In this document: one piece after another, positions 1-9,572 of the stretch
Layout of the letters: the number at the start of each line of letters is the position of its first letter
Numbering within the stretch: the first letter of the stretch is position 1
Assembly: GCF_900302445.1 (NCBI RefSeq)
Contig: NZ_ONZF01000018.1
Location: forward strand, 1 to 41,673
Source of the DNA: Palleronia abyssalis
Lineage (GTDB): Bacteria > Pseudomonadota > Alphaproteobacteria > Rhodobacterales > Rhodobacteraceae
Reading direction: 5' to 3'
DNA length: 41,673 bases
Notes under the pieces: model-generated
What the model saw: only the letters and a program-made list of their open reading frames with translations
Database searches by the model: none
What the model was told of the DNA's origin: nothing
Translations under genes and position numbers: made by a program

Positions 1-320
1 AAAATGGGTTCCCGAACCTACTTGCTGCCCATGCGCCTGCCGGGCAGTGGATGATCTGTTCGTCCGTAAATCTCGTTCGCTTCATTGTCCGTCCTCAGGT
101 TGAGCCAGACTCTAACCGACGGTGGAGGAAAAATCCCGTGGCAGGTTAGCTGACGAATGCCTTGAGGCTGCGCATCTTCGCCCCGACCCGGCTTCGGGTT
201 GGAATCCAGCCCAGTGCTTCCTTTGGTTCTGCCCAAAAGGCAAATTTAGTTCAGTTATTCGCAGGTAAGCGTTTCTTAAAGAATCGTCGGCATTCCCGGG
301 TAAAGCAGCCCGGAGAGAAC
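1..320. other. Left-edge non-coding stretch
   Basis: No gene is supported here. Open frames on both strands are short, lack recognisable domains and have no ribosome binding site. The stretch presumably holds the promoter and leader of the HD-GYP gene that starts at 321. A TTG-started extension of that gene from 162 is possible by frame but gives an unrelated-looking basic peptide before the receiver domain. Confidence 0.5.
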
Positions 321-1376
321 ATGCAGACCAGAATGCGTATCCTGGTGGTCGAGGACGATCCTATTGCCGCGGCGGTCCTTGGCAGGGTCGCCTCTCAGGC
401 GTTCGACTGCACTGTTGTCGGACACAGCGATGCGGATGCTGCACTAGCCGATTGCGAGGAATGCGTCCCCGACCTGGTCCTTGTGGATTACCAGATGCCG
501 GGCATGGACGGGGTCGAGTTTATTGGACACCTGCGCGCCAAAAAGCGCTATGAGCATGTCCCGCTTGTCATGATAACGGCCGACGATGCCCGTGACATAC
601 GCATCAAGGCCATTAACGCCGGTGCAACAGATTTTCTGAACAAGCCAGTCGATCCTGAAGAGCTTAAGGTTCGCTCTCGGAACCTGCTGCGCTTGCGCCA
701 AGCGCAGTTAAAGCTCGCCGATCGTGCGCGATTCCTGGCCGCAGAAGTTCAAGCGGCGACGCGGCAAATCCTCGAACGCGAAGAAGAGATTATTTGGCGA
801 CTGGCCCGGGCGATCGAATACCGGGATGGCGGAACGGGTGAACACGTCGCACGTGTGGCAGTGATTTCACGCATCATAGCCGAAGAACTTGGCCTCGAAC
901 CCGAGCATTGCCGAAACATCTATTTGAGCGCGCCACTTCATGACGTGGGCAAGGTCGCAATCTCTGATGCAATCCTCAACAAGCCGGGAAAGCTGACTGA
1001 CGAAGAATTTGCGGCCATGCGCGAACACGTGAACATCGGTGCGACGATATTGTCGAACGGCGATAGCGAGCTCGTCCAGATCGCTGCAGCGATCGCCGCC
1101 ACACACCACGAAAAATGGGATGGGACTGGGTATCCCAAAAGGCTTTCGGGACACGAAATACCTGTTGAGGGACGCATCGTCGCCGTCGCTGACGTCTTCG
1201 ACGCTCTTTGCGCGCGTCGAAGCTACAAGGATGCATGGCATCCTGAAGAGGCCCTTGCCGAGATTGTCAGATGTTCTGGGCGCCATTTCGATCCGGAATG
1301 CGTAGCCGCTTTTGAACGGGGTTGGGGCCGTATCGTCAAGATACTGCTATCTGAGCAATCCCCATCCGCAGCATAA
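321..1376 (+). CDS. Response regulator with HD-GYP domain (predicted c-di-GMP phosphodiesterase)
   Basis: A 351-residue two-domain protein. An N-terminal receiver domain (about residues 5-120) has the acidic pair in VVEDD, phospho-acceptor Asp56 in LVDYQMPGMDG and Lys108 in NKPV. A C-terminal HD-GYP domain (about 150-345) has the metal-binding HD pair in PLHDVGK (207-208), HHEKWDGTGYP (262-272) and the RIVAVADVFDAL helix. HD-GYP proteins hydrolyse cyclic di-GMP, so phosphorylation of the receiver probably tunes c-di-GMP turnover. The start at 321 is preferred because GGAGAG lies just upstream and the receiver beta-strand begins immediately. Two same-strand genes follow closely (25 and 12 nt gaps), including a hybrid kinase that is a natural phosphodonor; that pairing is inference. 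Confidence 0.9.
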   Translation: MQTRMRILVVEDDPIAAAVLGRVASQAFDCTVVGHSDADAALADCEECVPDLVLVDYQMPGMDGVEFIGHLRAKKRYEHVPLVMITADDARDIRIKAINAGATDFLNKPVDPEELKVRSRNLLRLRQAQLKLADRARFLAAEVQAATRQILEREEEIIWRLARAIEYRDGGTGEHVARVAVISRIIAEELGLEPEHCRNIYLSAPLHDVGKVAISDAILNKPGKLTDEEFAAMREHVNIGATILSNGDSELVQIAAAIAATHHEKWDGTGYPKRLSGHEIPVEGRIVAVADVFDALCARRSYKDAWHPEEALAEIVRCSGRHFDPECVAAFERGWGRIVKILLSEQSPSAA

Positions 1377-1400
1377 TTTTTTTGAGTAGAAGATAATAGC

Positions 1401-1901
1401 ATGAGAACCATAATTTTTTCCATTACCGTGCTGCTGGGATTCGCGACCCTTGTTTCGGCCACAGAACTGCCGCTTCCAAAGGGGCCGGTCATCCTGAAGA
1501 TCAGCGGCGATATCAAGCATACGAATATCGATGGCGCTGCACATTTTGACCTGCCGATGATGGAGGCGCTGGCCGGACGTCAAACGGTGATTGAGACGCC
1601 TTGGTATAGCGGCACGATCTTTTTCGATGGCCCGCTGATCTCGGCTATTCTGGAGGCTGTCGGCGCTGGTGGTGACACGCTGCGCGTGGTTGCCCTGAAC
1701 GATTACGCTGCCGAAATTCCACGTAGCGACGTCGAAAACTATCCGGTCATATTGGCTACCCGGATCGATGGAGAGGTGATATCAGTCAGGGACAAGGGGC
1801 CCGCTTTCGTGATCTATCCCTTCGACATCGCGCCCGAGCTTTACAACGAAATGATCTTCAGCCGATCGGTCTGGCAGGTCGGTGCCATCGAGGTGTTCTA
1901 G
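1401..1901 (+). CDS. Small exported SUOX/YedY-fold (oxidoreductase-like) protein without cysteine
   Basis: A 166-residue protein with an N-terminal signal peptide (hydrophobic core about residues 4-16, cleavage likely near VSATE), so it should be periplasmic. The rest resembles the short form of the molybdopterin-binding sulfite-oxidase/YedY fold: a 'GPVILKISGDI' start, a central 'FFDGPLISAIL' segment and a conserved-looking 'VRDKGPAFVIYPFD' stretch, ending SRSVWQVGAIEVF. The protein has no cysteine at all, so it lacks the cysteine that ligates molybdenum in true enzymes and is probably not a Moco enzyme. It lies 12 nt before a membrane-bound hybrid histidine kinase, so a role as periplasmic sensing partner is plausible but inferred. 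Confidence 0.7.
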   Translation: MRTIIFSITVLLGFATLVSATELPLPKGPVILKISGDIKHTNIDGAAHFDLPMMEALAGRQTVIETPWYSGTIFFDGPLISAILEAVGAGGDTLRVVALNDYAAEIPRSDVENYPVILATRIDGEVISVRDKGPAFVIYPFDIAPELYNEMIFSRSVWQVGAIEVF

Positions 1902-1913
1902 GCTAGCGTAGTC

Positions 1914-4049
1914 ATGCTCTGCTTCAGCCGAGAGCATCGCCTCGCAGCCGGCATCGGCGCTCTGACAATCGTCAGTGCCGGGATTTTCGGGGCCATTGTA
2001 ATGCTGTTTCTCGGCATCAACGAACGCCGCCAGGACATCCAGTCAGGAATTCGCGAAGACGCGGTCTGGGCGGCTTATCAGGCCGACCGGGAAGCCGGCC
2101 GCCTGATAGAGGCGCTCGTCTTGGCGCGGGAGTCTCCGTCGGCAAACCGGCTGGAAGCTGTCCTGCTCCGCTACGATATCCTATACAGCCGCGCGTCCAT
2201 TCTGTCGGAGGCCAAGTTCAAGAAAGCAGTGGGGGGCGATGACCGGGTGTCTGCTGCCGCTCGAGATGCGCACAAGTCGATCCTGGGCCTCGCTCCCACG
2301 ATCGACGATCTTGCCAGTGATTTTGCGGCCATGCGCGGACGACTCGATTTGCTGATCAACAGGGCGTCCGATATTCGGGTTCTGACCGGTGAACTTGCCC
2401 AGGTTGCCAACGCTGCCAACAATGAGGGCCGTGTCTTGGTGCGCCAAAGGATCAGGGCGACCTACCGGAAGATACTTATGAGCGTTGGTCTTCTAACCTT
2501 GGCATTGATCCTGATCGTCGCTTTGCTTGGATTGCAGTTAAGACAGCTCTCCCGAAATCGTCGGACGCTCGAGATCCTGAGCGAGAAAAACGCTCGTGCG
2601 GCTGAAGAGGCACAAGCTGGAAACCGCGCTAAATCCACGTTCCTTGCAGCGATGAGCCACGAGATCCGCACGCCGCTAAACGGACTTATCGGCATGGCGG
2701 ATGTTCTGTCCCAGACGGGGTTGACGGGCGACCAGAGCCGCCAAGTTGCGGCGATTCGCCATTCGGGGAACCTGCTTCTCGACGTCATCAGCGATGTTCT
2801 GGATTTTTCCAAACTCGAATCTGTCGAAACCGATATTATGCGCGAACGGTTCGATATTTCCGAGGTGCTTGACCCCCTGCGCGGACTGCTCGCGCCTCGG
2901 GCCGAGGCAGCGGGTCTTGGCTTTCATATAGATGCGCCCGAGGTATCCATCTACTCGGACCCGTTGCGGGTACGGCAGGTACTGATTAATCTTGTAAACA
3001 ACGCGATCAAGTTCACACCCGAAGGGTCCGTACGAGTAAAAGTCTTGCCGATCGGGCAGAATGCGATGCGGTTTGAAGTTCACGACACGGGGGTCGGTAT
3101 CAGGGAGGAGGACGTACCGAAACTCTTCCAGGAATTCAGTCAAGTCGACAGCGGCCGCACCCGCCAATTCGGCGGAACGGGACTTGGCCTCGCCATATGC
3201 AAAAGGCTAGTCGAAGCGATGTGTGGCCAGATTGGCGTGAACACGAAGGCGGATGTCGGAAGCGTTTTCTGGTTTCAGGTCCCGAACATCGACGCCATCC
3301 CTTCCACCAACCTAGCTGATTCAGCACATGCCGAGGTGACGAAGGCCGCTGTCATCCCGGGTCGAATTCTTGTGATCGAGGATAATCCAATTAATCGCGA
3401 CGTCGCCTGCGAGCTTCTTCAACAGTTGGGGGCGACGGCGCTTTGCGCAGCGGATGGGGTGGAAGGCGTTGATGCTGTTCTGAAGGATTGCCCCGATTTG
3501 GTCCTCATGGACATGCAGATGCCAAGGCTCGACGGGCTCGACGCCACACGACGTTTGAGGGCCTCGGGCATCAAGGTGCCGATTATCGGTTTGACCGCAA
3601 ACGCATTCACGTCCGACCGGGAAGACTGCCTAGCAGCCGGAATGGATGATTTTGTGGCAAAACCCATCACGGGCGATAAACTCGCTAGGTTGCTCGTCCG
3701 CTGGCTCCCCGCCGCTACCGCGGGACTCGCACCAATCATTCCAAGTAGGCAACGCGCAGCGCTCGAGGCGGAACTCGGTGCGGACTACGTCCTGACACTG
3801 CTTGATCGCTTCGTTCACCAGGCCGCTGATCTGTTGAGCGACCTTCGATCCGCGATAGGTGAAGGGGACGTGGCGCGGGGCGACAGAGCACTCCACAAGC
3901 TCAAGGGAAGTGCGCTGACTTTGGGCTTGGAGGAGATCGCTGCCTTGGCGACCAAATGTCGCCAATCTCAGGATCCAGTTGATGTTGACAGTCTCGCCGC
4001 GCAGATTTCGAGAATCCGGCACACCCCAACTGCCCCAGATTTCACATAG
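1914..4049 (+). CDS. Membrane-bound hybrid histidine kinase (HisKA-HATPase-REC-Hpt)
   Basis: 711 residues. Membrane segments at about 12-34 and 188-210 flank a roughly 150-residue periplasmic sensor domain that I cannot assign to a family. The cytoplasmic part has HisKA with phospho-acceptor His249 in AMSHEIRTPLNG, an ATPase domain with N-box LINLVNNAIKF and G-boxes DTGVGI and GGTGLGLAI, a receiver with Asp533 in LMDMQMP and Lys583, and a C-terminal Hpt domain with His661 in LHKLKGSA. This is a full phosphorelay in one chain. The ATG at 1914 is the first possible start after an in-frame stop at 1899; no clear Shine-Dalgarno is visible, so it may be translationally coupled to the preceding gene. 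Likely output is the HD-GYP regulator upstream (inference). Confidence 0.93.
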   Translation: MLCFSREHRLAAGIGALTIVSAGIFGAIVMLFLGINERRQDIQSGIREDAVWAAYQADREAGRLIEALVLARESPSANRLEAVLLRYDILYSRASILSEAKFKKAVGGDDRVSAAARDAHKSILGLAPTIDDLASDFAAMRGRLDLLINRASDIRVLTGELAQVANAANNEGRVLVRQRIRATYRKILMSVGLLTLALILIVALLGLQLRQLSRNRRTLEILSEKNARAAEEAQAGNRAKSTFLAAMSHEIRTPLNGLIGMADVLSQTGLTGDQSRQVAAIRHSGNLLLDVISDVLDFSKLESVETDIMRERFDISEVLDPLRGLLAPRAEAAGLGFHIDAPEVSIYSDPLRVRQVLINLVNNAIKFTPEGSVRVKVLPIGQNAMRFEVHDTGVGIREEDVPKLFQEFSQVDSGRTRQFGGTGLGLAICKRLVEAMCGQIGVNTKADVGSVFWFQVPNIDAIPSTNLADSAHAEVTKAAVIPGRILVIEDNPINRDVACELLQQLGATALCAADGVEGVDAVLKDCPDLVLMDMQMPRLDGLDATRRLRASGIKVPIIGLTANAFTSDREDCLAAGMDDFVAKPITGDKLARLLVRWLPAATAGLAPIIPSRQRAALEAELGADYVLTLLDRFVHQAADLLSDLRSAIGEGDVARGDRALHKLKGSALTLGLEEIAALATKCRQSQDPVDVDSLAAQISRIRHTPTAPDFT

Positions 4050-4172
4050 GAAAGATTGATATCGCGGAAGGTGGTAGTGGCCCGGTTGGTACCGCCGTTT
4101 CGAGACGGAGGAACAAGCCAAGAAACGTGCATTTCGACGTCGGGAACGAGGTATCTAGTGCGCGACGGGGGC

Positions 4173-4503
4173 CATGCGAAGCAAGGTTATTGGGGGCGAG
4201 CGCAGTAGGCGTCGGAGTGATGAGGACAAGCTGACGGTGGTGAGCTCGGTTGGCTTGAACGACGCGACGAGGGGCGAGTTGCATATCGGCACGAGGTGAC
4301 CCGTCAGCAGATCCGCGCTTGGCGCCATGAACCTAGGTTATTGGTCTTTGGCGCCAGCTGTGGGCATACTATTCCTCCCAATCGATGTTACGTCCTCAGC
4401 CTCGGGCGCGATGCGACTGACATCGGCTCAGACGGCGATGCCGTGGGAAGGGATCGACTGGCGCACCCGGATTGGGGGTGCTAAGCTGGCCCGAGTTGTA
4501 TGA
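4173..4503 (+). pseudogene. IS66 tnpA N-terminal and tnpB C-terminal remnants, fused by deletion
   Basis: From 4173 one frame reads MRSKVIGGERSRRRSDEDKL, like the start of IS66 TnpA. After a frameshift near 4265 the next frame gives EVTRQQIRAWRHE, the end of the TnpA helix-turn-helix. From about 4402 another frame reads MRLTSAQTAMPWEGIDWRT, like the C-terminus of IS66 TnpB, ending at a stop at 4501. The rest of tnpA and most of tnpB are missing, implying an internal deletion. Confidence 0.65.
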
Positions 4504-4599
4504 TTTGTCCGCCCCTCGGCCTTGTTTTTGGAGCGCTTTGGCCTGATCCTTGGTAGCCAAAAAGGTGGCGAAATCCTTCCCGAAGACCTGCCTACTTAA

Positions 4600-5310
4600 A
4601 GGCTATGATCGCCGCCTTGCAGGCCGAGAACGTGAAACGTCGGCGACGATACGCGCCCATGACCTGCTGATCCAGACGCTTTAGCGCATTGCCGAGCTGA
4701 AAAAGTAGGCTTTTGTGAAGTCCCTTGAGAAGGTCGTCCGCGAGATAGAACAATGGGATCTGGCGCTCGAGGACCTGCTGCATGCCGATGACACACCGAT
4801 ACGGGTGCTGGATGGGCCCCTGCGCGTCTGTAGCGTCGGCAATGGCGTGAAGAGGGAAGGGTCTGGAGTTATTTAAGGGACCAGCGAGTTTAGGCGGGGA
4901 CGACACCGCGCGCCGTCTACCGCTTCGCTCCGGACTGGAAGGAAGAGCATGTCCGAAAGCATCAGAGCCAGACCCCGCCGCATCCTGAAACCGAAGGCTG
5001 CACGGGCAATGTCAGTTCTACGACCCGAGGCCGGACGGCGCCGTTCGGTTCCGCGAGGCGGCCCGCTGGCCACATCTTCACCGCGGCTCCCATGACGTCG
5101 GGACCTCAACCGGGTCGGGGACCGCTCGACTGTATCGGCATGCTTTAAAATATTGAACGGGAGGTCGCAGGCCAGCCCCCGATGCGCGGCTTGTCGACCG
5201 ACAGACCCATAGCTTGGAAAAGATTGAGAGCCTCCGGGACGGAGCCGAGCAACAGCTCACGCGTCTTCCTGGAAAGGGCGATCTCTCAAAGCCCCGCCTT
5301 CACACTTGTT
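4600..5310 (+). pseudogene. IS66 tnpC transposase remnant
   Basis: The N-terminal coiled part is readable as RAHDLLIQTL then stop, RIAELKK then stop, and EKVVREIEQWDLALEDLL. This joins directly, near 4780, to HADDTPIRVLD, which belongs to the catalytic core of TnpC, so roughly the second quarter of the gene is deleted. Further frames give FAPDWKEEHVRKHQ (about 4923), FREAARWPHLHRGSHDVG (about 5050), NIEREVAGQPP (about 5150) and KIESLRDGAEQQLTRLPGKGDLSK (about 5220-5290), in the order expected for TnpC. Stops and frameshifts make it a pseudogene. Confidence 0.75.
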
Positions 5311-5453
5311 GACCAATGCGCATTCGGGAATCAGAGATGCGGCATTTTGCCCACCCCTTGTATTTCCGCAGGATACGGAAATTTAACGGAATTGCGAAAT
5401 TAGCTACTCCAGACGTTGATACTGAATCCTATTGTACATTGTAAGGATTAAAA

Positions 5454-7454
5454 ATGAATTTATCGAAGTTGGTGTCGATCGCTTTCTTGGCGGTCGGTGT
5501 GTTTGCAGCCGGGAAATTTACGATGTCGGTGGCAAGCGCTTGGGGCGACTATAGAACGATTGCGCGTATGACAGAGGCCAGCAAGGCGAACTCTGCATGG
5601 GCCGCGGGGACGATTGCCTTGTCGCTTGAGCGAAGTGTGACCCAAGTTGCCATGTCTTTGGACGCTTCGGTGCCTTTAAATCTTCGGCAACTGATTGACC
5701 TGCAACGCGAGGACGCTGGGCGATTTTTCAGGGAAGCGGTGGACCTTGTCGACGCTGGTCCAGCATCTTCCGGAAATTCCGCGTTTCTCAGTGAGTCGAG
5801 AAACTCCATTGCCGCAATCGACGCGCTGCGCGCCGAAGTCGACAGGGCCTTGTCGCTGCCAAAGGTGGAACGAGATTCCACGCGATCCAAGGAGTTGCCC
5901 TTCGAGATGAAGCGCCTGATTGCGGACATGAAGACGGACGGACTCCTTTTGACACCTGCGAACGAGGTCAGTGCCGATATTTCGATTGCGCTGGCGGGTG
6001 TGCAGGACAGGGCATGGGAAGTTCGCGAGTTCGGCGGCCGGGCGCGCACCTACTATGCGATCGCGACGTTGAACGGGACAAAAATACCCGATGCCTATCT
6101 CAACATGATCTACGCTGATGAAAAGCGGGCGGCTTCAGCTTGGGGGGCGCTCAAAAACCTCGCGATTGCAAGCGATTTGCCGCAACCGATTCTCGACCGC
6201 ATCGATATCGGTGAGACGCTTTATTTCGAGGACTACATCAAGTTGACTGGTGGCTTGACGGAAACTTCGCTCACCGCCGCAGGTGCGCCTGATTATTCAA
6301 TCGGTTTCGATGCATTTTTCGAGCTATCTAACGAGGCGCTGGATCATATGACCGCCCTGTCGAACCTGGCTGGCGATGAACTTGTGGCGTATTGGGAGGC
6401 GCGTCGAACCGGGGCACTGATCGGTTTGGCCACCAATCTGGCACTCTTGCTTGCACTTGGCGGTGTAGTCCTGTTCGTCCTTTCCTTGTTGCGCAAGCGC
6501 TTGGTTTCACGGCTCGAAGAGACGACGGAGGCGCTGGAAAAGCTCTCTTCCGGCAAACTGGATGTCGAGATAGACACTCGCAGTGACGACCTCGAAGAAG
6601 TCGCTCGTCTGGTTTCGGCGCTCGAAATCTTCAGGGAGAACATGCGCAAGACGGACAGCCTGCGGCAGTCGTTGCAGAACGTCCTGTCCAATGCTCTTGA
6701 GAACGCGGAGGCTGTTGCGCGGGCCGCAGGTGAACTGCGCCAGTCGTCCGAACAGTCCAGCCAAGGGGCGGATGCCCAGGCGGCCTCTGCCCAAGAGGCA
6801 AGTGCTGCAATCGAGCAGATGTCGGCAAGTATCGGGCATTCGGCAACCAACGCCGCTGAAACCGACAAGATCGCGACCCGTGCTTCGGCCAAAGCCCAAT
6901 CGTCGGGAGAGGCCGTCGCAGAAGCCGTCGCGGCGGTTCAGCAAATTGTCCAGAAAATTGGGGTCGTTCAGGAAATCGCGCAGCAAACCGATCTTTTGGC
7001 GCTGAACGCCGCTGTCGAAGCCGCCCGCGCCGGAGAGAATGGCAAGGGTTTCGCAGTGGTGGCCGCCGAAGTCCGCAAACTTGCAGAGCGGAGTCGCGTT
7101 GCCGCTGCCGAGATCTCTCGGCTGTCGAACAGCACGGTGCAGACGGCCGGGGAAGCACGCTCCCAAATTGATGAACTGCTTCCAGAGATTTGTCGGACGG
7201 CTGATCTGGTCCAGGAAATTTCTGCTGCGATCCGAGAGCAAAGCGTCGGTGCCGAGCAAGTCAACAGGTCGATCAGAGAGCTGGACCAGGTGATCCAGCA
7301 GAACGCCGCCGCCTCCGATCAGTCCAAGGAACTGGCGCAGGACCTCTCAATCCAGGCCGAGGAACTAAGACAGACGATCAGCCAGTTCGACGAAGATGAT
7401 ACTGCTGAAAGAAACCAGCAGCAGTCGACCAATGCGCTGAAGCTGGTCGCATAG
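5454..7454 (+). CDS. Methyl-accepting chemotaxis protein
   Basis: 666 residues. An N-terminal membrane helix (about 5-25), a roughly 290-residue periplasmic ligand-binding region and a second membrane helix (about 318-342) are followed by a HAMP linker (to about 395) and a long coiled-coil signalling domain. The highly conserved hairpin tip is clear: [21 protein letters not shown] followed by [18 protein letters not shown] (about 507-545). It would dock CheA/CheW and steer flagellar motility or a related behaviour; the ligand cannot be told. The start has AAGGA 8 nt upstream. It stands alone, with IS66 debris upstream and a hairpin downstream. No C-terminal NWETF-type CheR tether is present. 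Confidence 0.93.
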   Translation: MNLSKLVSIAFLAVGVFAAGKFTMSVASAWGDYRTIARMTEASKANSAWAAGTIALSLERSVTQVAMSLDASVPLNLRQLIDLQREDAGRFFREAVDLVDAGPASSGNSAFLSESRNSIAAIDALRAEVDRALSLPKVERDSTRSKELPFEMKRLIADMKTDGLLLTPANEVSADISIALAGVQDRAWEVREFGGRARTYYAIATLNGTKIPDAYLNMIYADEKRAASAWGALKNLAIASDLPQPILDRIDIGETLYFEDYIKLTGGLTETSLTAAGAPDYSIGFDAFFELSNEALDHMTALSNLAGDELVAYWEARRTGALIGLATNLALLLALGGVVLFVLSLLRKRLVSRLEETTEALEKLSSGKLDVEIDTRSDDLEEVARLVSALEIFRENMRKTDSLRQSLQNVLSNALENAEAVARAAGELRQSSEQSSQGADAQAASAQEASAAIEQMSASIGHSATNAAETDKIATRASAKAQSSGEAVAEAVAAVQQIVQKIGVVQEIAQQTDLLALNAAVEAARAGENGKGFAVVAAEVRKLAERSRVAAAEISRLSNSTVQTAGEARSQIDELLPEICRTADLVQEISAAIREQSVGAEQVNRSIRELDQVIQQNAAASDQSKELAQDLSIQAEELRQTISQFDEDDTAERNQQQSTNALKLVA

Positions 7455-7472
7455 CGCGGCTTACATTCAATT

Positions 7473-7499
7473 CTGGGCCGGGCAGAAAGACCGGCCCAG
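7473..7499 (+). terminator. Stem-loop after the chemotaxis receptor gene
   Basis: A perfect 9-bp stem, CTGGGCCGG / CCGGCCCAG, with a 9-nt loop begins 18 nt after the receptor stop codon. There is no strong T-run behind it, so termination strength is uncertain. Confidence 0.6.
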
Positions 7500-8080
7500 G
7501 ATGTCTAAAACGACCTTCATTCCGGTCGCGCATCGCAAGAAGTCGCCGATGGCGTTCAGAAAGTTTGGCCGCAACCAGCCGCATTGATACGGTAGTGAAG
7601 AGCCGCAGCCTGAGGGTGACAAATTGAACGAGGGGACCGAACTGATCAATCGAATTTCCTGCTTGGAAAGTTGCCTTGCAGAATATGCGGCAAAGTACGG
7701 TTTCACCGACGAAGCTCGCCGGCTTCTGATCGGTGCCCATGTGGACCCCCATCGGTCGGCAAACCCTACCAAGATCACAGCCCGGTAGACGGCGAGACGT
7801 GGAAGAACTGGGTGCCTTGCCGAGGTCCCTGGGGCTGCAAAGCTGGCACGGTTGAGCAGCGTGAAACGACAGCCGGACGGGAAGGCCGTAGCATTCTTCT
7901 TCCGGGTTCTACGCTGGCCGCGACTAAGATTTCGATCTCGGTGGCGAACCAATCGTCCAAGTCGCCAGTGGGGGGTTGTTTGCACAGGTTCAGCAGGGAA
8001 ATCCGGTTTCGCGATTCTCGCGCAGCCACTGTGCATACTTAGCCATGCCGGCTTTTCGTCCTAACTCCGTCGAAATCCAA
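7500..8080. other. Intergenic stretch of about 600 bases without a supported gene
   Basis: Between the receptor terminator and the efflux adaptor I find only short frames. The best is a 54-codon TTG-started frame at 7624-7788 on the + strand, preceded by GAGGG and containing a helical-looking LINRISCLESCLAEYAAKYG segment; I do not recognise it. A - strand frame at 7775-8029 is equally unassigned. This may be decayed coding DNA. Confidence 0.4.
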
Positions 8081-8093
8081 CCGGAGGCATGCT

Positions 8094-9572
8094 GTGCGAT
8101 TTCGACGCCTAATTTTCCTGACCATCGCGTCGGCTTTCGTAACCGTCGACATCGCGGGCGCCCAAGACGGCGGCTCCGGCGGTGAGGGCGCGTCGGACGG
8201 CCAGACACAAGGCGGAAGCGGTGCCAGCGTAGATTTGCCCCTCGTGGGCGAAGTGCCGGTGCCTGGTTTTCTGTCCTCTCTTCTGGGGATCGAGAGTGAT
8301 GCGCCGGAAAATCCGGGGCAAGGCGGCGGTCAGGGACAGTCCCGCCCTCCGGCGGTCGTTTATTCCGAAGCCCAGGAAGAGCCGGTGGGTGAGAGTTTTC
8401 GCTTTCTGGGGCGCGTGACGCCCATCGAACAGGTCGAAGTTCAGGCCCGGATCACGGGCTTCATCGAGGAGGTCGCGTTCGACGGGGGCGAGTTCGTCGA
8501 GGAAGGCAACCTCCTATTTCAGATCCAACGCGAGCAGTACGAGACCGCGCTTGCTTCGGCCGAGGCGCGGTTGGACAGTGCGGAAGCCGCAAACGCTGAA
8601 ACTGAGCGTCAGCTGGCGCGCCGCCGGGAACTGCGTGAGAGCAACACCGTAAGTCAGGCGAATCTGGACGACGCCATCGCGAGTGCGGCGGCGTCGCGCG
8701 CCCAGGTGCGGCAGGCCGAGGCCGATGTCCGCCAGGCGGAACTTGATCTGAGCTATACCTCGATCGAGGCCCCGATCTCGGGGAAGATGTCGGCGCCGTT
8801 CATCACGCGGGGCAACTATGTCTCCGCGTCGTCCGGACCGCTTGCGGAGTTGGTCCAGCTTGATCCCATATGGGGCGTGTTCTCGCTGGGGGAAAACCGG
8901 CTTTCGCGGTGGCGTCAACTGGGGATCGGAAGCGGGGAAATCGCGCCGATCGAGGACCGTGAAGAAGAGGCGGAAAACAATTCCAGTGCGGGGCCGGTGG
9001 GCGACGACGCCCCGCAGGCGCAGTCTATCGAAGAGGCGAATTACCGGCTGAGCCTCGTTCTGCCGGATGGAAGCGTCTATGCCGAGGAAGGGGAGTTCGC
9101 GTTCGTCGGCAACTCGGTGGATGCGACGACGGGAACGGTTGAGGTCCGCGTTCGGTTCGCCAATCCCGAAGGCCTGCTTCTGCCGAACCAGAACGTGACA
9201 TTGCGGGTCGAGGAAGCCAATCCGCCCGTTCTTCCCGTAATCCAGCAAGCTGCGGTTCAGCTTGGTCGTGACGGTCGGACTGTCTGGGTCGTCAATGACG
9301 ACGACACCGTCTCGCGGCTTCCCATCGAGGTGGAGCCCGGCCCCGAACCCGGAACCGTCGCAGTCACCCGCGGCCTGGAAGGTGGTGAGCGCGTGATCGT
9401 GCGCGGCGCGTTGCAGTTGCGGGATGGTCAGACGGTCGATCCGCGGACGACCGGTCAGCAGGGCGGCGTTCCGGGCGGTGCCGCGCAGGGGGGCGCGGCC
9501 GGGGAAGGATCGGGCGACGGCACGTCGTCCGAAGGCTCTGGCCAGTCCGGCGGATCGGGCGGTTCGGAATGA
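8094..9572 (+). CDS. RND efflux periplasmic adaptor (membrane fusion protein)
   Basis: 492 residues starting at a GTG with GGAGG 6 nt upstream. A signal peptide (about 1-23, ending IAGAQ) lacks a lipobox cysteine, unlike lipid-anchored adaptors such as AcrA. The core shows the usual adaptor order: a barrel-sandwich half (VEVQARITGFIEEVAFDGGEFV), an alpha-hairpin rich in Ala/Glu/Arg (about 140-210), the returning half (LDLSYTSIEAPISGKMS) and a beta-barrel/membrane-proximal domain. The mature N-terminus (about 25-75) and the last 40 residues are unusually rich in Gly, Ser, Gln and acidic residues. It overlaps the pump gene by 4 nt (ATGA), so the two form one operon. No outer-membrane channel gene is adjacent. 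Confidence 0.93.
   Translation: MRFRRLIFLTIASAFVTVDIAGAQDGGSGGEGASDGQTQGGSGASVDLPLVGEVPVPGFLSSLLGIESDAPENPGQGGGQGQSRPPAVVYSEAQEEPVGESFRFLGRVTPIEQVEVQARITGFIEEVAFDGGEFVEEGNLLFQIQREQYETALASAEARLDSAEAANAETERQLARRRELRESNTVSQANLDDAIASAAASRAQVRQAEADVRQAELDLSYTSIEAPISGKMSAPFITRGNYVSASSGPLAELVQLDPIWGVFSLGENRLSRWRQLGIGSGEIAPIEDREEEAENNSSAGPVGDDAPQAQSIEEANYRLSLVLPDGSVYAEEGEFAFVGNSVDATTGTVEVRVRFANPEGLLLPNQNVTLRVEEANPPVLPVIQQAAVQLGRDGRTVWVVNDDDTVSRLPIEVEPGPEPGTVAVTRGLEGGERVIVRGALQLRDGQTVDPRTTGQQGGVPGGAAQGGAAGEGSGDGTSSEGSGQSGGSGGSE

Larger units (their letters stand above)
4160..5310 (+). mobile_element. Decayed IS66-family insertion sequence
   Basis: Pieces of all three IS66 genes lie in the canonical order tnpA-tnpB-tnpC on the + strand, each truncated, frameshifted or interrupted by stops. 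No intact transposase remains, so it cannot move by itself. A possible left end begins GTAGTGGCCCGG at 4075, but I could not find a matching inverted repeat at the right, so the boundaries are approximate. The element fills most of the 1.4 kb gap between the hybrid kinase and the chemotaxis receptor. Confidence 0.75.

Noticed and set aside
162-320. TTG-started N-terminal extension of the HD-GYP regulator
   Set aside because: The extra 53 residues are basic and unrelated to any domain, while the ATG at 321 has GGAGAG just upstream and begins the receiver domain.
4075-4110. Possible left terminal repeat of the IS66 relic
   Set aside because: It resembles IS66 ends, but no inverted partner was found near 5300-5450, so no boundary is claimed.
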